Of a DNA stretch of 64,000 nt, positions 25,813-35,399 are shown piece by piece. This stretch comes from an uncultured Flavobacterium sp. (GTDB lineage Bacteria; Bacteroidota; Bacteroidia; Flavobacteriales; Flavobacteriaceae), in assembly GCA_943912855.1 (NCBI GenBank), contig CALTVC010000001.1, forward strand, positions 613,885 through 677,884. Reading direction: 5' to 3'. A program made the translations under genes and the position numbers. How positions within the stretch are numbered: position 1 is the first letter of the stretch; every line of letters starts with the position of its first letter. The notes beneath the pieces are model-generated. The model did not search any database, was not told where the DNA came from, and was given only the letters and a program-made list of their open reading frames with translations.

Positions 25813-27267
25813 TTACTTACAATTATTATATTCTTTAACCAGTTCTATAAGGTTATCCTGAACCTTCAGGTCGAGCTTACCAGATGACAGCTCACTAACC
25901 ACAGCCTTACACCCGGCAAAGTATTCAGCCAGTTCTTTAGAGAGCTTTTCATTGCTTCTGCCATCTATCATCTGACCTTCTTTCCTGTCTTTTAGTTTTA
26001 CAACGTATACATCGGCTTCAACGGCATCTTTAAGCACCAGATTACCTTTATCTTCAAATACAATTTGATAATAGTATGCATTGGTAAACCCTAACGACAT
26101 GGCATTAGACAGTTTCTTCATGGCATCGCCTTTCACCTTCATACCCATATAGCATGTTTCGGTACCGTCTTCATTCGTAGTACAAAAACGTGTATTATCA
26201 GATGCGTTTAGGGTAACCGTACGTTCTCTCTTTTTTTCATTAAGGTACACAACAGTAACTTTTTTACCATAGTTGTCTATGGCATCGGTTACAGCAATAT
26301 CACCCGTTTGGTTTATATCCAGCTTCTGGAAAATAGCCGTTACCGTACCTTTGTACGTAACACCTTTTTCATCTATGGCATAACCCGGTTTTTTATAAAT
26401 GTTGGCACTACGCTCCTTGGCAAGTTTCACTTTCTCATCGTACATTTTATTACCATATTGCTTTGCCTGATGCCCCAATACCATATCTCTCGCTACTAGC
26501 TCTTCTACCAGCTGAGTAAGGAACAAAGCATTATCTGTGTCTGTATAACGGCGCTTGGCTTTGTAGGTAAACTTATTTCCGTTAAAAAGAGAAACATTAA
26601 TATCGTTGTTACCATTCCCGGTTACTTCGGCGCTTGCTACTGTAATACCGTCCAAGTCTATAACCTGAATAGGCTGGTTTACCCCCATATGGGTGTATTT
26701 TATAGGCACCACACGCCCCATAATCTTAGTTCCCATTTGCCCACCGGAAACAACGGTATTATCATTCTTTACAAAAGGCCTTACTGCAGCAACCTTGGCA
26801 GCATATACCTGTTGGTTTGCCTTAGCCTCTTCTTTGGCATCGGCAGCACCCTTAATGTATTTATCGCTCAGGTTTTCGCGCTTTACGGCATAAAATTCCT
26901 GAAGCTTTTGCTGATTGATACCCGATGTATCTATAAGACCATACTTTTCTGAAAGGAGCTTGGTAACAATCTTAGACGAGTCGAAAGACATCTGTAATAC
27001 CTCGTACGGTATCTCGCTGGTTTGAGTGCCATCCGGACTGGTTACTGTGAGCCATTGATATGCCACTTCTTTGTCTTGCATCAGCTGGTTATAACGCGCG
27101 GTAAATTGTTTGGTATTATCAAGACTGGAAAAGATGTAATCGCTACCGGATTTTTTCAGCAAACAAACCTCTTTGTCATCAAAAAATACTTTTTCGCCTT
27201 TGATTTTAATCTTTTGTGAGAACGCCATGAATGGCAATAATAAAAACAACAGTACTACTTTTTTCAT
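25813..27267 (-). CDS. Unknown secreted or periplasmic protein
   Basis: 484 residues with a clear signal peptide (KKVVLLFLLLPFMAFSQ). No family recognised. A Lys-rich beta part near the N-terminus (IKIKGEKVFFDDKEV) gives way to an alpha-helical Ala/Lys-rich centre (about 130-165) and a beta-rich C-terminal half with a Cys pair (RFCTTNEDGTETC). The C-terminus ends in a short helix with a single Cys (EYNNCK). Monocistronic between a terminator and the ALDH terminator region. Homologues are expected mainly in Bacteroidota; no function proposed. Confidence 0.75.
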   Translation of the reverse strand: MKKVVLLFLLLPFMAFSQKIKIKGEKVFFDDKEVCLLKKSGSDYIFSSLDNTKQFTARYNQLMQDKEVAYQWLTVTSPDGTQTSEIPYEVLQMSFDSSKIVTKLLSEKYGLIDTSGINQQKLQEFYAVKRENLSDKYIKGAADAKEEAKANQQVYAAKVAAVRPFVKNDNTVVSGGQMGTKIMGRVVPIKYTHMGVNQPIQVIDLDGITVASAEVTGNGNNDINVSLFNGNKFTYKAKRRYTDTDNALFLTQLVEELVARDMVLGHQAKQYGNKMYDEKVKLAKERSANIYKKPGYAIDEKGVTYKGTVTAIFQKLDINQTGDIAVTDAIDNYGKKVTVVYLNEKKRERTVTLNASDNTRFCTTNEDGTETCYMGMKVKGDAMKKLSNAMSLGFTNAYYYQIVFEDKGNLVLKDAVEADVYVVKLKDRKEGQMIDGRSNEKLSKELAEYFAGCKAVVSELSSGKLDLKVQDNLIELVKEYNNCK

Positions 27268-27340
27268 TTGGTCGGTAATTATAATTCGGCTAAAGTTACT
27301 GTATTTTTTTGATTATCAACATAAAGCATTTACAAAACAA

Positions 27341-27367
27341 AAAACTCCCGCTTGTAGCGGGAGTTTT
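27341..27367 (-). terminator. Terminator after the aldehyde dehydrogenase gene
   Basis: 11-bp perfect stem AAAACTCCCGC (27341-27351) with GCGGGAGTTTT (27357-27367), loop TTGTA; A run on the left gives a T tract on the minus strand. Confidence 0.88.
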
Positions 27368-27389
27368 GAGATATAATATAATCCTTTTA

Positions 27390-28937
27390 TTACAGGTCGA
27401 ATTTTATACCTTGTGCAAGCGGTAGCTGTGTACCGTAGTTAATGGTATTGGTTTGCCTGCGCATATAGGCTTTCCAGGCATCAGAACCGCTTTCGCGACC
27501 TCCGCCGGTTTCTTTTTCGCCACCAAAAGCACCGCCAATCTCAGCACCTGAAGTACCAATGTTTACGTTGGCTATACCACAATCGCTGCCCTGCTGACTT
27601 AGGAACAGTTCCATCTCACGCATATTGTTAGTGAATATAGATGAAGAAAGACCTTGCGGCACATCATTCTGCATAGCAATCGCTTCTTCAATAGTACTAT
27701 ATTTCATTACATACAATATCGGTGCAAAGGTTTCGTGCTGTACAATCTCGAAATGGTTTTTAGCCTCAATTATACAAGGTTTTACGTAGCAACCACTTTC
27801 GTAGCCTTCGCCTTCAACCACACCTCCTTCAACGATAACATTACCACCTTCGGCTTTGGCTTTCTCAATAGAGTTAAGATAAGCTTCAACAGCATTAGTA
27901 TCAATAAGCGGGCCTACGTGATTGTTTACATCTAGTGGGTTGCCTATTTTTAGCTGGCTGTATGCGCTCTTAAGCACACCTATGGTTTTGTCGTATACAC
28001 TTTCGTGAACTATAAGTCGGCGTGTGGTAGTACAACGCTGACCGGCAGTACCTACCGCACCAAACACAGCACCTACAAGTACCATGCTTATATCTGCGTG
28101 CTCACTTACAATAATAGCGTTGTTTCCGCCCAGTTCCAGTATGGTTTTACCAAAACGGCCGGCAACCACCTGTCCTACATGACGGCCTACACGTGTAGAA
28201 CCCGTAAATGACACTAGTGGAATACGCTTATCATTAGTCAATATATCGTTACACTCCTCGCCGGTTACAAGACCACAAATGCCTTCCGGAAGGTTGTTAC
28301 GCTCTAATACTTTCTTTACTATATTTTGGCAGGCAATGGCACACAAAGGCGTTTTGCTCGATGGTTTCCACACGCAAACGTCACCACAAATCCAGGCAAG
28401 CATAGAATTCCAGCTCCATACCGCTACAGGGAAGTTAAATGCCGAGATAATACCCACGATACCTATTGGGTGGTACTGCTCGTACATACGGTGGTTAGGG
28501 CGCTCACTGTGCATGGTAAGACCATACAGCTGACGTGAAAGCCCCACTGCAAAATCACAGATGTCTATCATTTCCTGAACTTCACCAAGACCTTCCTGCA
28601 GGCTCTTACCCATTTCGTAGCTTACAAGCTGACCCAATGCATCTTTATGCTTGCGCAGCTCATCGCCCATCTGGCGTACAATATCGCCACGTTTAGGTGC
28701 CGGCACAAGCCTCCACTCTTTAAACGCTTCCTCGGCTTTAGCCAATACTTTTTCGTAATCATCCGGGGTAGAACCCTGAACTTTAGCAATAAGCGATCCG
28801 TCAACCGGAGAAAATGATGAAATCAGTGCGCCGTTTGCAAAACTTTGCGTACCTGTTGAAGTACCGGCGTTAATCTCAGTAATGCCCAGCTCGGTAAGGG
28901 CTTTTTGTATGCCGAATGCATCGGTAAGTGTTGCCAT
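27390..28937 (-). CDS. Aldehyde dehydrogenase, ALDH7 family (piperideine-6-carboxylate dehydrogenase type)
   Basis: 515 residues. Active-site motifs are the Glu region ILELGGNNAIIV and the Cys region GTAGQRCTTTRRLIV, and NAD binding is shown by FTGSTRVGRHVG. The ELGGNNA variant and the TSGAEIGGAFGGEKETGGGRESGSD C-terminus are characteristic of ALDH7A1/AmaB, which oxidises alpha-aminoadipic semialdehyde in lysine breakdown. A -7 box TATATTTG is at plus 28972-28979, about 35 nt upstream. Monocistronic. Confidence 0.9.
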   Translation of the reverse strand: MATLTDAFGIQKALTELGITEINAGTSTGTQSFANGALISSFSPVDGSLIAKVQGSTPDDYEKVLAKAEEAFKEWRLVPAPKRGDIVRQMGDELRKHKDALGQLVSYEMGKSLQEGLGEVQEMIDICDFAVGLSRQLYGLTMHSERPNHRMYEQYHPIGIVGIISAFNFPVAVWSWNSMLAWICGDVCVWKPSSKTPLCAIACQNIVKKVLERNNLPEGICGLVTGEECNDILTNDKRIPLVSFTGSTRVGRHVGQVVAGRFGKTILELGGNNAIIVSEHADISMVLVGAVFGAVGTAGQRCTTTRRLIVHESVYDKTIGVLKSAYSQLKIGNPLDVNNHVGPLIDTNAVEAYLNSIEKAKAEGGNVIVEGGVVEGEGYESGCYVKPCIIEAKNHFEIVQHETFAPILYVMKYSTIEEAIAMQNDVPQGLSSSIFTNNMREMELFLSQQGSDCGIANVNIGTSGAEIGGAFGGEKETGGGRESGSDAWKAYMRRQTNTINYGTQLPLAQGIKFDL

Positions 28938-28971
28938 TTTTATAACTTTTTTGCTGTTTGTTGTTATATCA

Positions 28972-28979
28972 CAAATATA
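28972..28979 (-). promoter_or_regulatory. -7 box of the aldehyde dehydrogenase gene
   Basis: TATATTTG on the minus strand; upstream is an A-tract rather than a TTG at -33. Confidence 0.5.
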
Positions 28980-29138
28980 GCTTTTTTTAAATGTTTTAGG
29001 TTATTTGCTACGAAATTCTCAGAATTCATAAATTTTACCGACAAGCACCATAAAAACTGAATTTCTTTCAAAAAGGCTTGCCAAAAGAGTTTGATAAATT
29101 AGCTAAAAACGTGAAATTAGTAGCAAACAAAAAACAAC

Positions 29139-29594
29139 ATGGAAACCGAATTTAAAATTACCCGTCGAACGCACGAGCTACTCGACGGTTATTTTGAGAA
29201 TTTCTCTATAGAAGACCTCAACAAAATACCCGATGGATTTCGTAACAACCTGATTTGGAACATAGGGCATATCATAGTATCGCAACAGTCGTTAATTTAT
29301 AAAGGAAGCGGATTACCAATGCTGGTTAGTGATGAACTCGTTAGCCTGTACGCGCGTGGTACTGCCCCGCACAGGGACATTTCTCCGAGTGAGGCTGTAG
29401 AATTGCGTAACCTGCTTGATTCACTTGTCCGCAAAACCGAAGATGATTATAACGATGGGGTATTTACCGAATACCATTCACGCAAGAGCGAAATGGGTTA
29501 CGACCTTTCTACCGTAGAGGATGCCATAGCGTTTAACAACCACCACGAATCACTGCACCTGGGTATTATGATGCAACTGAAAAAGTTTATATAA
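29139..29594 (+). CDS. DinB-superfamily protein (putative metal-dependent)
   Basis: 151 residues forming a predicted four-helix bundle. The three His positions of the DinB/YfiT-like metal site can be read in NIGHIIVSQ and the C-terminal NNHHESLHLG. DinB_2 members include thiol transferases that use bacillithiol or mycothiol; that would fit the bacilliredoxin at 4493, but is inference. Converges with the hydrolase gene 16 nt away without a terminator hairpin I can see. Confidence 0.82.
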   Translation: METEFKITRRTHELLDGYFENFSIEDLNKIPDGFRNNLIWNIGHIIVSQQSLIYKGSGLPMLVSDELVSLYARGTAPHRDISPSEAVELRNLLDSLVRKTEDDYNDGVFTEYHSRKSEMGYDLSTVEDAIAFNNHHESLHLGIMMQLKKFI

Positions 29595-29610
29595 GCTCCC
29601 GTTACAGAAC

Positions 29611-30699
29611 CTATTCTACATCCTGCCACCACTTCCTGAAATTATCAGGAGTGGTCAGGAATACCTTTTCCCCTATCATTGGGGTAATGGTTGCCTGTCG
29701 CTCGTTTTCGGCCGCTGTAACAACTCTTTGTATCGGTTCGTCCCAATCGTGCAATGCCAACGAGAACTTAGCCCAGTGCACCGGTAAAAGCGTTTTAGCA
29801 CCCAGTTGCTGCGTTGCCATTACCACTTCTTCTGGCATCATGTGTATATAATGCCACGCAAGGTTGTATTGTCCACACTCGAGTATAGCCAAATCAAACG
29901 GGCCATGCTCATGCCCTATCTTTTCAAAATGCGTATCAAAACCACTGTCTCCGCCTAAATACAACTTAAACGAAGGCGTTTGGTAAACCGTAGATATAAA
30001 CAAGCTCCCGTTTCGTTTAAATCCCCGACCGCTAAAGTGCCTTGCGGGTTGGGCTATGAATTTAAAATCGCCAAAGGTGGCGCTTTCATACCAATCGAGT
30101 TCGGTAATGCGTTCAGGGTTGTAACCCCAGCGTTCCAGGTGTGCACCTGTACCAAGACCTGTTATTACCTGTTTTACTTTTGGCAATAGTTGTTTTATCG
30201 TAGGATAATCCAGGTGATCCCAATGGTCGTGCGATATGAATAGGAAATCAATCTCCGGCATATCATCAACCGAATAAGCATCACTTCCCTTAAATGCGGG
30301 AACATTACCCACTGGCGATGCATTGCCACTAAACACCGGATCGGCGAGCAGGGTTTTGCCATCTGCCTGGATAAAGTACGACGAATGTCCGAACCAAACC
30401 AGCACATTTTCATCGGCAGGCTGGTTCTTAAGGTCAGTTTTTATAGTAGGGATGGGTTTGGCAGGAGCCGTTCTTTTGCTCTTCCCAAAGAAGAATTTAA
30501 ACAATATCTTCGTCATATTTTCCCCCTCGGCAAGCTGCGGCGTGTGGCTCAGGTTCTGGAAAGCACCGTCTTTGTAGTGAGAAGATGCAAGTATGCGTTG
30601 AAGTCTTTTGCCCGTAGGTTTTGCACCAAATACAGGCTGGCGCATAAATAGGTATACTGCAAGTACAACAATTGCAATTACCGCTATTAAAGTAATCAT
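29611..30699 (-). CDS. Metallo-beta-lactamase-fold hydrolase (NAPE-PLD/UlaG-like)
   Basis: 362 residues. An N-terminal membrane anchor (about 1-17) is followed by the metallohydrolase motif SHDHWDHLDY, an upstream WFGHSSYFI strand, and later LGGDSGFD and LLPVHWAKFSL. This pattern is that of NAPE-PLD-type phospholipase D enzymes and UlaG-like lactonases that hydrolyse phosphodiester or lactone bonds. Substrate unknown; membrane anchoring hints at lipid. Monocistronic. Confidence 0.85.
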   Translation of the reverse strand: MITLIAVIAIVVLAVYLFMRQPVFGAKPTGKRLQRILASSHYKDGAFQNLSHTPQLAEGENMTKILFKFFFGKSKRTAPAKPIPTIKTDLKNQPADENVLVWFGHSSYFIQADGKTLLADPVFSGNASPVGNVPAFKGSDAYSVDDMPEIDFLFISHDHWDHLDYPTIKQLLPKVKQVITGLGTGAHLERWGYNPERITELDWYESATFGDFKFIAQPARHFSGRGFKRNGSLFISTVYQTPSFKLYLGGDSGFDTHFEKIGHEHGPFDLAILECGQYNLAWHYIHMMPEEVVMATQQLGAKTLLPVHWAKFSLALHDWDEPIQRVVTAAENERQATITPMIGEKVFLTTPDNFRKWWQDVE

Positions 30700-30757
30700 G
30701 GGTGTGTGTGATGGTAATTAATATACCAAATGTACCGAAAAACCCAATACGTTTTTC

Positions 30758-31135
30758 TTATTTGGCAATTTCCATCGTCACGGTGATTTTACCGTGGGTC
30801 TTTTTATCGGTAATTTCCATAAACGCCTTACGGGTAAGGTCAAGGTCGCAGCCGCCACTAAAAGGGCCACGGTCGTTTACGGTAACCACTACTGATTTTC
30901 CGTTGGCTTTGTTGGTTACCTTTAGCTTGGTTCCAAAAGGCAACTTGCGGTGTGCCGCCGTGTATTTACTATTGCTAAAGGTTTCGCCACTGGCGGTTTT
31001 CTTGCCGTTAAACTTATCATGGTAATAAGTGGCTACAGCTTTTTTGTCGTACATAGAAAAAGCCGCCTTTTTAGAACTGCCACATCCGGAAAGTACCAGC
31101 ATGGTAACGAGTAATAAAAAGACGGCTTTTTTCAT
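30758..31135 (-). CDS. RlpA-like lipoprotein (double-psi beta-barrel)
   Basis: 125 residues. A lipobox LVLSGC places the mature Cys at about residue 18. The RlpA fold is shown by ATYYHDKFNGKKTASGE, the His in YTAAHRKLPFGT and the Asp in VNDRGPFSGG. Some RlpA proteins are septal lytic transglycosylases for peptide-free murein; many Bacteroidota members are untested. It is preceded 22 nt upstream by a paralogue, so the two form a tandem pair on one transcript. Confidence 0.87.
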   Translation of the reverse strand: MKKAVFLLLVTMLVLSGCGSSKKAAFSMYDKKAVATYYHDKFNGKKTASGETFSNSKYTAAHRKLPFGTKLKVTNKANGKSVVVTVNDRGPFSGGCDLDLTRKAFMEITDKKTHGKITVTMEIAK

Positions 31136-31157
31136 ATTTTATGGTGTAAGCTTACGC

Positions 31158-31631
31158 TTATTTCTTCTGAACAATTTCAAGTTTTACCTTAAAGCTTCCG
31201 GTTCCTTTCTTTGAAGCAATTTCCATAAAGGCTTTTTTGGTAAGGTCTATTTCAAGCTTTTTGCTGTAAGGTCCCCTATCGTTTACCTTAACATCTACTG
31301 ATTTACCGTTAACCTCATTGGTTACACGCACTACGGTACCCAAAGGAAGCCTCATGTGCGCGGCAGTATAGTTAGAGTTATGGAAACGCTCTCCGCTTGT
31401 AGTACGACGACCGTTAAACTTATCCGCATAGTAAGTAGCCAGTACATTAGCTTTGTACGGGGTAAGTTTCACATCAGATTCTGCTGCGTCAGCGGCTAGA
31501 GCCACTTCGGTAGAATCTGTTGCAATTGCAGTAATTTTAGTTTCACCACTATCAGTATTATCTGCTGTAGTGAAGGCTGTTAACATAAAAAGTAGCACTG
31601 CTGTACTGAAAATAATTACGCTATTCTTCAT
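31158..31631 (-). CDS. RlpA-like protein with cleavable signal peptide
   Basis: 157 residues from ATG 31631 (MKNSVIIFSTAVLL), signal peptide about 1-22. A Thr/Ala/Glu-rich linker of about 40 residues leads to the same RlpA barrel as the neighbour: ATYYADKFNGRRTTSGE, YTAAHMRLPLGT, VNDRGPYSKK. It lacks a lipobox, so it is soluble periplasmic while its paralogue is lipid anchored. The start was chosen for the signal peptide; the frame extends 11 codons further upstream. Confidence 0.85.
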   Translation of the reverse strand: MKNSVIIFSTAVLLFMLTAFTTADNTDSGETKITAIATDSTEVALAADAAESDVKLTPYKANVLATYYADKFNGRRTTSGERFHNSNYTAAHMRLPLGTVVRVTNEVNGKSVDVKVNDRGPYSKKLEIDLTKKAFMEIASKKGTGSFKVKLEIVQKK

Positions 31632-31714
31632 AGATATAATATTTTTGTCCGTTAGTTTTCTCAATTAACATGCCAAAGAACAATACGGGAAACCCTTCCC
31701 CGAAAATGAAGCGC

Positions 31715-32155
31715 TTAGTCTAACCAGGCGCTGTACGGTATCCTGCTTAACAGTAATACCAGTCCGATGGCATAAAACACGGCGATTTTTTTGAATTTTG
31801 CCGCGTTGTCCTCAGCTTTTTTGTGTTTAGACCAACCTATAGTTATCAGCGCTAGTGCAATGATATTTACAAGCGGGTGCTCTACAACATAAAGCCTCAG
31901 AACACTGTCTTTCATAGCCGCTCCCATGCCTATCTGCTTAACAGTAGCAAGGTAAGGAGAGGTAAACAGCATAATAAGTCCTAATAATAGCTGCGTATGC
32001 GAAAAGATTAAGGCTATAAGTGCAATCTTGCGGTCGTTAGGTATAAACGGCCTCTTTTTAGACAATCCTACAAATGCGTTTAGCGATGCTAACAAAAGGA
32101 AAGTCAATACGGCGTAAGCCAAGTATGAATGCAGTTCTTTAATACTTTCGTACAT
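31715..32155 (-). CDS. Four-helix membrane protein, possibly cytochrome b-like
   Basis: 146 residues with four hydrophobic helices (about 12-30, 45-66, 92-108, 123-140). Histidines lie at helix ends or inside helices (KELHSYLAY, FSHTQLLLG, VEHPLVNI), as in small diheme or heme-binding membrane proteins. Bacteroidota homologues are usually left as hypothetical or called cytochrome B. Heme binding is a guess from these positions. Monocistronic. Confidence 0.6.
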   Translation of the reverse strand: MYESIKELHSYLAYAVLTFLLLASLNAFVGLSKKRPFIPNDRKIALIALIFSHTQLLLGLIMLFTSPYLATVKQIGMGAAMKDSVLRLYVVEHPLVNIIALALITIGWSKHKKAEDNAAKFKKIAVFYAIGLVLLLSRIPYSAWLD

Positions 32156-32315
32156 AGTTTTCTAAATGTTCAGGAACGCAAATATAGGCATTAGAACCAG
32201 AAGAAAACGTACAAAAAATCTGTTAACGTGTTAAAATGCAGTTTTTTATATTCATTCTAAATAATAAAACCACTCATTATCAAAATGATAACATTGTTTT
32301 ATCAATATGAAAGGC

Positions 32316-32441
32316 TTAGTGGCATTTGCAGTCATCGCCACCGCAACCAGACGCTTTTTTCTTTGGTAAAAGGTATTTCTTTATCAGAAAAGCAGCAGCC
32401 AAAACTACCAGCCCGTAAGCAATAATATCCTGAATATCCAT
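32316..32441 (-). CDS. FeoB-associated Cys-rich small membrane protein
   Basis: 41 residues: one membrane helix (about 7-20, IAYGLVVLAAAFLI) then a basic stretch and a Cys-rich tail SGCGGDDCKCH. This is the form of FeoB_associated proteins, which follow feoB in many Bacteroidota and Firmicutes and may handle Fe2+ at the pore exit. It begins 11 nt after the outer membrane protein gene, which itself follows feoB, so it closes the feo operon. Too short for standard gene calling. Confidence 0.85.
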   Translation of the reverse strand: MDIQDIIAYGLVVLAAAFLIKKYLLPKKKASGCGGDDCKCH

Positions 32442-32452
32442 AATCATTAATT

Positions 32453-33274
32453 TTAAAAAGACACTCCAGCTCCCAGTGTCATGAAATTATAGGTAGGTGT
32501 GGCTATCTTCATATGTTCGTAACCTGCACCGATAAAAAAATTCTTTTTATGCCAACGGGCTTCCAGCTCCAGGCTGTTTACCGGCTGTGTATTTACCCAA
32601 GCCCATTGTACTGCACCCAAAAAACTAACGCGGCGCTTCAGGAAATACTCGGCATTCATGCCCAGGTTAATTCCTCCTTTATTCACCCCGCTGAATATAT
32701 GGGTATAGCCTATGCTCCAACCCAGGTTAAAGCGTTCGGTACGCACCCGGTCGTACGCAAAGCTAATATCGGTCATTCCAAGGTCATTTGTCCTTCCGGT
32801 AACCTGATTTTTCTCAAAAAGATGACGATACCCCAGCTTAACGTAAAACGCCTGATGCGGACGTACCTTAACATCTAACTGGTTACCGTACATAAAACCA
32901 GTAGTGTACAAAAACTTATCTGAAGCATCTATGCGGAATACATACCTGCCTACACTGTCCGTTGGTCTTAAAAAATTACCCGCCTCTTCATACTCGTAAG
33001 GATACCGCGTAAGACCATTGTAGAGGTGATTCTCATTGTAATAGTCGCCAAAGAGCCCGTACTTACCTACTGCCCAAACGGTATATTCTACCACAGGCCA
33101 CAGAATTTCCTCTACAATAAAAGAAGAAGTTTCAGAGCCTTCACTCGATGACGAGGAAGATGATGACGAACTGTTACTTTTAAGCTCCTGCTTAGAGTTT
33201 TCCAGTTTGTTTTGTGCCAAAGAACAGGCAGGCGCCAAAATAAGCGCCAGCATTAAAATGCGGATTGGTTTCAT
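32453..33274 (-). CDS. Outer membrane beta-barrel protein with polyserine segment, in feo operon
   Basis: 273 residues. Signal peptide (about 1-20), then a polyserine run (about 35-44, SSSSSSSSSS) and a Glu/Ser stretch, an amphipathic region (IVEEILWPVVEYTVWAVGKY) and a beta-rich C-terminal domain of alternating hydrophobic strands ending in a terminal Phe (LGAGVSF), typical of outer membrane barrels. It lies 6 nt after feoB and before the Cys-rich protein. It is not a TonB-dependent receptor: no plug or TonB box. A role as an outer membrane partner of Fe2+ uptake is inferred from position only. Confidence 0.75.
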   Translation of the reverse strand: MKPIRILMLALILAPACSLAQNKLENSKQELKSNSSSSSSSSSSEGSETSSFIVEEILWPVVEYTVWAVGKYGLFGDYYNENHLYNGLTRYPYEYEEAGNFLRPTDSVGRYVFRIDASDKFLYTTGFMYGNQLDVKVRPHQAFYVKLGYRHLFEKNQVTGRTNDLGMTDISFAYDRVRTERFNLGWSIGYTHIFSGVNKGGINLGMNAEYFLKRRVSFLGAVQWAWVNTQPVNSLELEARWHKKNFFIGAGYEHMKIATPTYNFMTLGAGVSF

Positions 33275-33280
33275 GGTTTT

Positions 33281-35392
33281 TTATTTTAACAGCTGATACG
33301 TAATCAACGATACAACGTAAGCAAACGTACTCATGCCTACAAGTTGTATTATCGGCCATTTCCATGAATTAGTTTCCTTTTTTGTAATAGCAAGGGTACT
33401 TATGCACTGCATGGCAAATGCATAGAATAACAATAATGATGCCCCTGTTGCAAAATTGAACACTTTATTTCCGGTTTCCGGATGTATTTCTGCCGCCATA
33501 CGCTGACGGATGGTAACCTCATCTTCACTTTCGGCACTGCTACCTATGTTGTATATGGTGGCAAGCGTACCTACAAACACCTCTCTAGCTGCAAACGATG
33601 CTACTATTCCCACACCTATTTTCCAGTCGTAACCCAGCGGACGAATCACCGGCTCTATGGACTTGCCCATGATGCCTATATAGGAATGCTCCAACTGGTA
33701 CGATGCTATCATATCTTCCCAATGCTCAGGATTTACCTGACGCTCAACAGCATCTTTCTTCACTATATCTTCGGCATTTTTAAAATCATCACCCGGACCA
33801 TGCGAACCCAGAAACCATATAATTACCGATAGTGCCAATATAATTTTACCCGCGCCCATAACAAACGCCTTGGTTTTTTCTACCACGGTAATAGCTACGT
33901 TTTTGGCAAGGGGAAGCTTGTAATTTGGCATCTCGGCAACAAAGAAGCTTTTGTGTTTTAATGCCAATATTTTATCTAACGCCCATGCCGAAAGTATGGC
34001 ACCACCAAAGCCCAGTAGGTACAGCAGCATCAGTGTAAGTCCCTGAAGGTTAAAAATACCCAACACATACTTATCAGGGATGATAAGCGAAATAAGTATG
34101 GTATATACCGGTAGCCTTGCACTACAGGTAACAAAAGGGGTAACCAGTATGGTAATAAGGCGTTCGCGCCAGTTTTCTATGTTTCGTGCCGACATAATTG
34201 CCGGAATGGCACAGGCAGTACCCGATATTAGTGGTACCACACTCTTACCGTTTAGCCCGAATTTCTTCATGATTTTATCCATAAGGAATACGACACGGCT
34301 CATGTAACCGCTTTCTTCCAATATAGAAATGAACATAAACAGCACCGCGATTTGCGGAATGAAGATAACCACACCACCTATCCCCGGAATAATACCCTGG
34401 GTAATAAGATCGGTAAGTTTACCGGCAGGTAAATTTTCAGTTGCAAAGGATGCGAGTGCTGCAAACGACTCATCGATAAAGTCCATAGGCACCGAGCTCC
34501 ACGAAAATATACTCTGGAAGATGAGTAGCAATACAAAGAAGAAAATTACATAACCAAATACCTTATGGGTAAGCACCCTGTCCAGCTTGGCACGAATGTC
34601 ATTGGCTTTGCCCACATCTATGGTCTGCCCAACTTTAAGCACATCGTTTATAAACTGGTAGCGTTTTATGGTTTCCTTTTGCTGCATGCGTTTCAGCTCA
34701 GGCTTTTTCTTGGTTTCAAAAGTACCTTCTATTTCCTTACGATCCAGCCTACCGAAGTTTACATCTTGTGTAATCACCAGCCAAAGTTTATACACCAGCT
34801 GGTTAGGAAACTGCTGCCTTAATGCCCCGAAATACTCCGGGTCTATAGAGCTGGCATTAACACACGGCTCTGAACTAAGTGCGCTGTAGTTTACAAGCAG
34901 GTCTTTCAGATGGTCTATACCCACTCCCTTACGGGTACTTACTAAAGCAATGCGGGTTTTAAGATGGCTTTCTAAATAAGGAATATCTAAAGAAATGCCT
35001 TTTTTGTCCATACGGTCGGCCATGTTTATGACCAGTATGGTAGGAATTTCAAGGTCTTTAATCTGGGTAAAGAGGAGTAGGTTACGCTTCAGGTTTTCCA
35101 CGTCGCTTACCACAACGGCAACGTCCGGGTAATCCTTGTCGTTTTTATTCATTAACAACTCTATAACCACGCTCTCATCCATGGAGCTGGCATTGAGGCT
35201 GTACGTACCTGGAAGGTCTAATACAACACCCTTAGTGTCGTTAGGGAGTTTACAAACACCACTCTTACGCTCTACGGTTATACCAGGGTAGTTCCCCACT
35301 TGCTGGTTAAGGCCTGTGAGCTGGTTAAATACAGAAGTTTTACCTACGTTAGGATTCCCTATAAGGGCTATTTTTATAGTAGTACCGGCCAT
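33281..35392 (-). CDS. feoB: Ferrous iron transporter FeoB
   Basis: 703 residues. The N-terminal G domain has G1 GNPNVGKTS (12-20), G3 DLPGTYSL and G4 NMAD motifs. The membrane domain contains the two Gate segments (ISGTACAIPAIMSAR, FVTCSARLPVYTIL) with conserved Cys residues, and ends with a helix before LITYQLLK. FeoB takes up Fe2+ across the inner membrane, with GTP binding as a switch. feoA precedes it by 7 nt; an outer membrane barrel and a Cys-rich protein follow. Confidence 0.97.
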   Translation of the reverse strand: MAGTTIKIALIGNPNVGKTSVFNQLTGLNQQVGNYPGITVERKSGVCKLPNDTKGVVLDLPGTYSLNASSMDESVVIELLMNKNDKDYPDVAVVVSDVENLKRNLLLFTQIKDLEIPTILVINMADRMDKKGISLDIPYLESHLKTRIALVSTRKGVGIDHLKDLLVNYSALSSEPCVNASSIDPEYFGALRQQFPNQLVYKLWLVITQDVNFGRLDRKEIEGTFETKKKPELKRMQQKETIKRYQFINDVLKVGQTIDVGKANDIRAKLDRVLTHKVFGYVIFFFVLLLIFQSIFSWSSVPMDFIDESFAALASFATENLPAGKLTDLITQGIIPGIGGVVIFIPQIAVLFMFISILEESGYMSRVVFLMDKIMKKFGLNGKSVVPLISGTACAIPAIMSARNIENWRERLITILVTPFVTCSARLPVYTILISLIIPDKYVLGIFNLQGLTLMLLYLLGFGGAILSAWALDKILALKHKSFFVAEMPNYKLPLAKNVAITVVEKTKAFVMGAGKIILALSVIIWFLGSHGPGDDFKNAEDIVKKDAVERQVNPEHWEDMIASYQLEHSYIGIMGKSIEPVIRPLGYDWKIGVGIVASFAAREVFVGTLATIYNIGSSAESEDEVTIRQRMAAEIHPETGNKVFNFATGASLLLFYAFAMQCISTLAITKKETNSWKWPIIQLVGMSTFAYVVSLITYQLLK

Positions 35393-35399
35393 TAAATAC

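Noticed and set aside
33140..33180. Polyserine run as a sequencing slip
   Set aside because: The serine codons are mixed (several different TCN and AGY codons), so it is not a simple repeat error; the frame is open on both sides.
33482..34900. Open frames opposite feoB
   Set aside because: Shadows of feoB codon use; no start context or recognisable protein.
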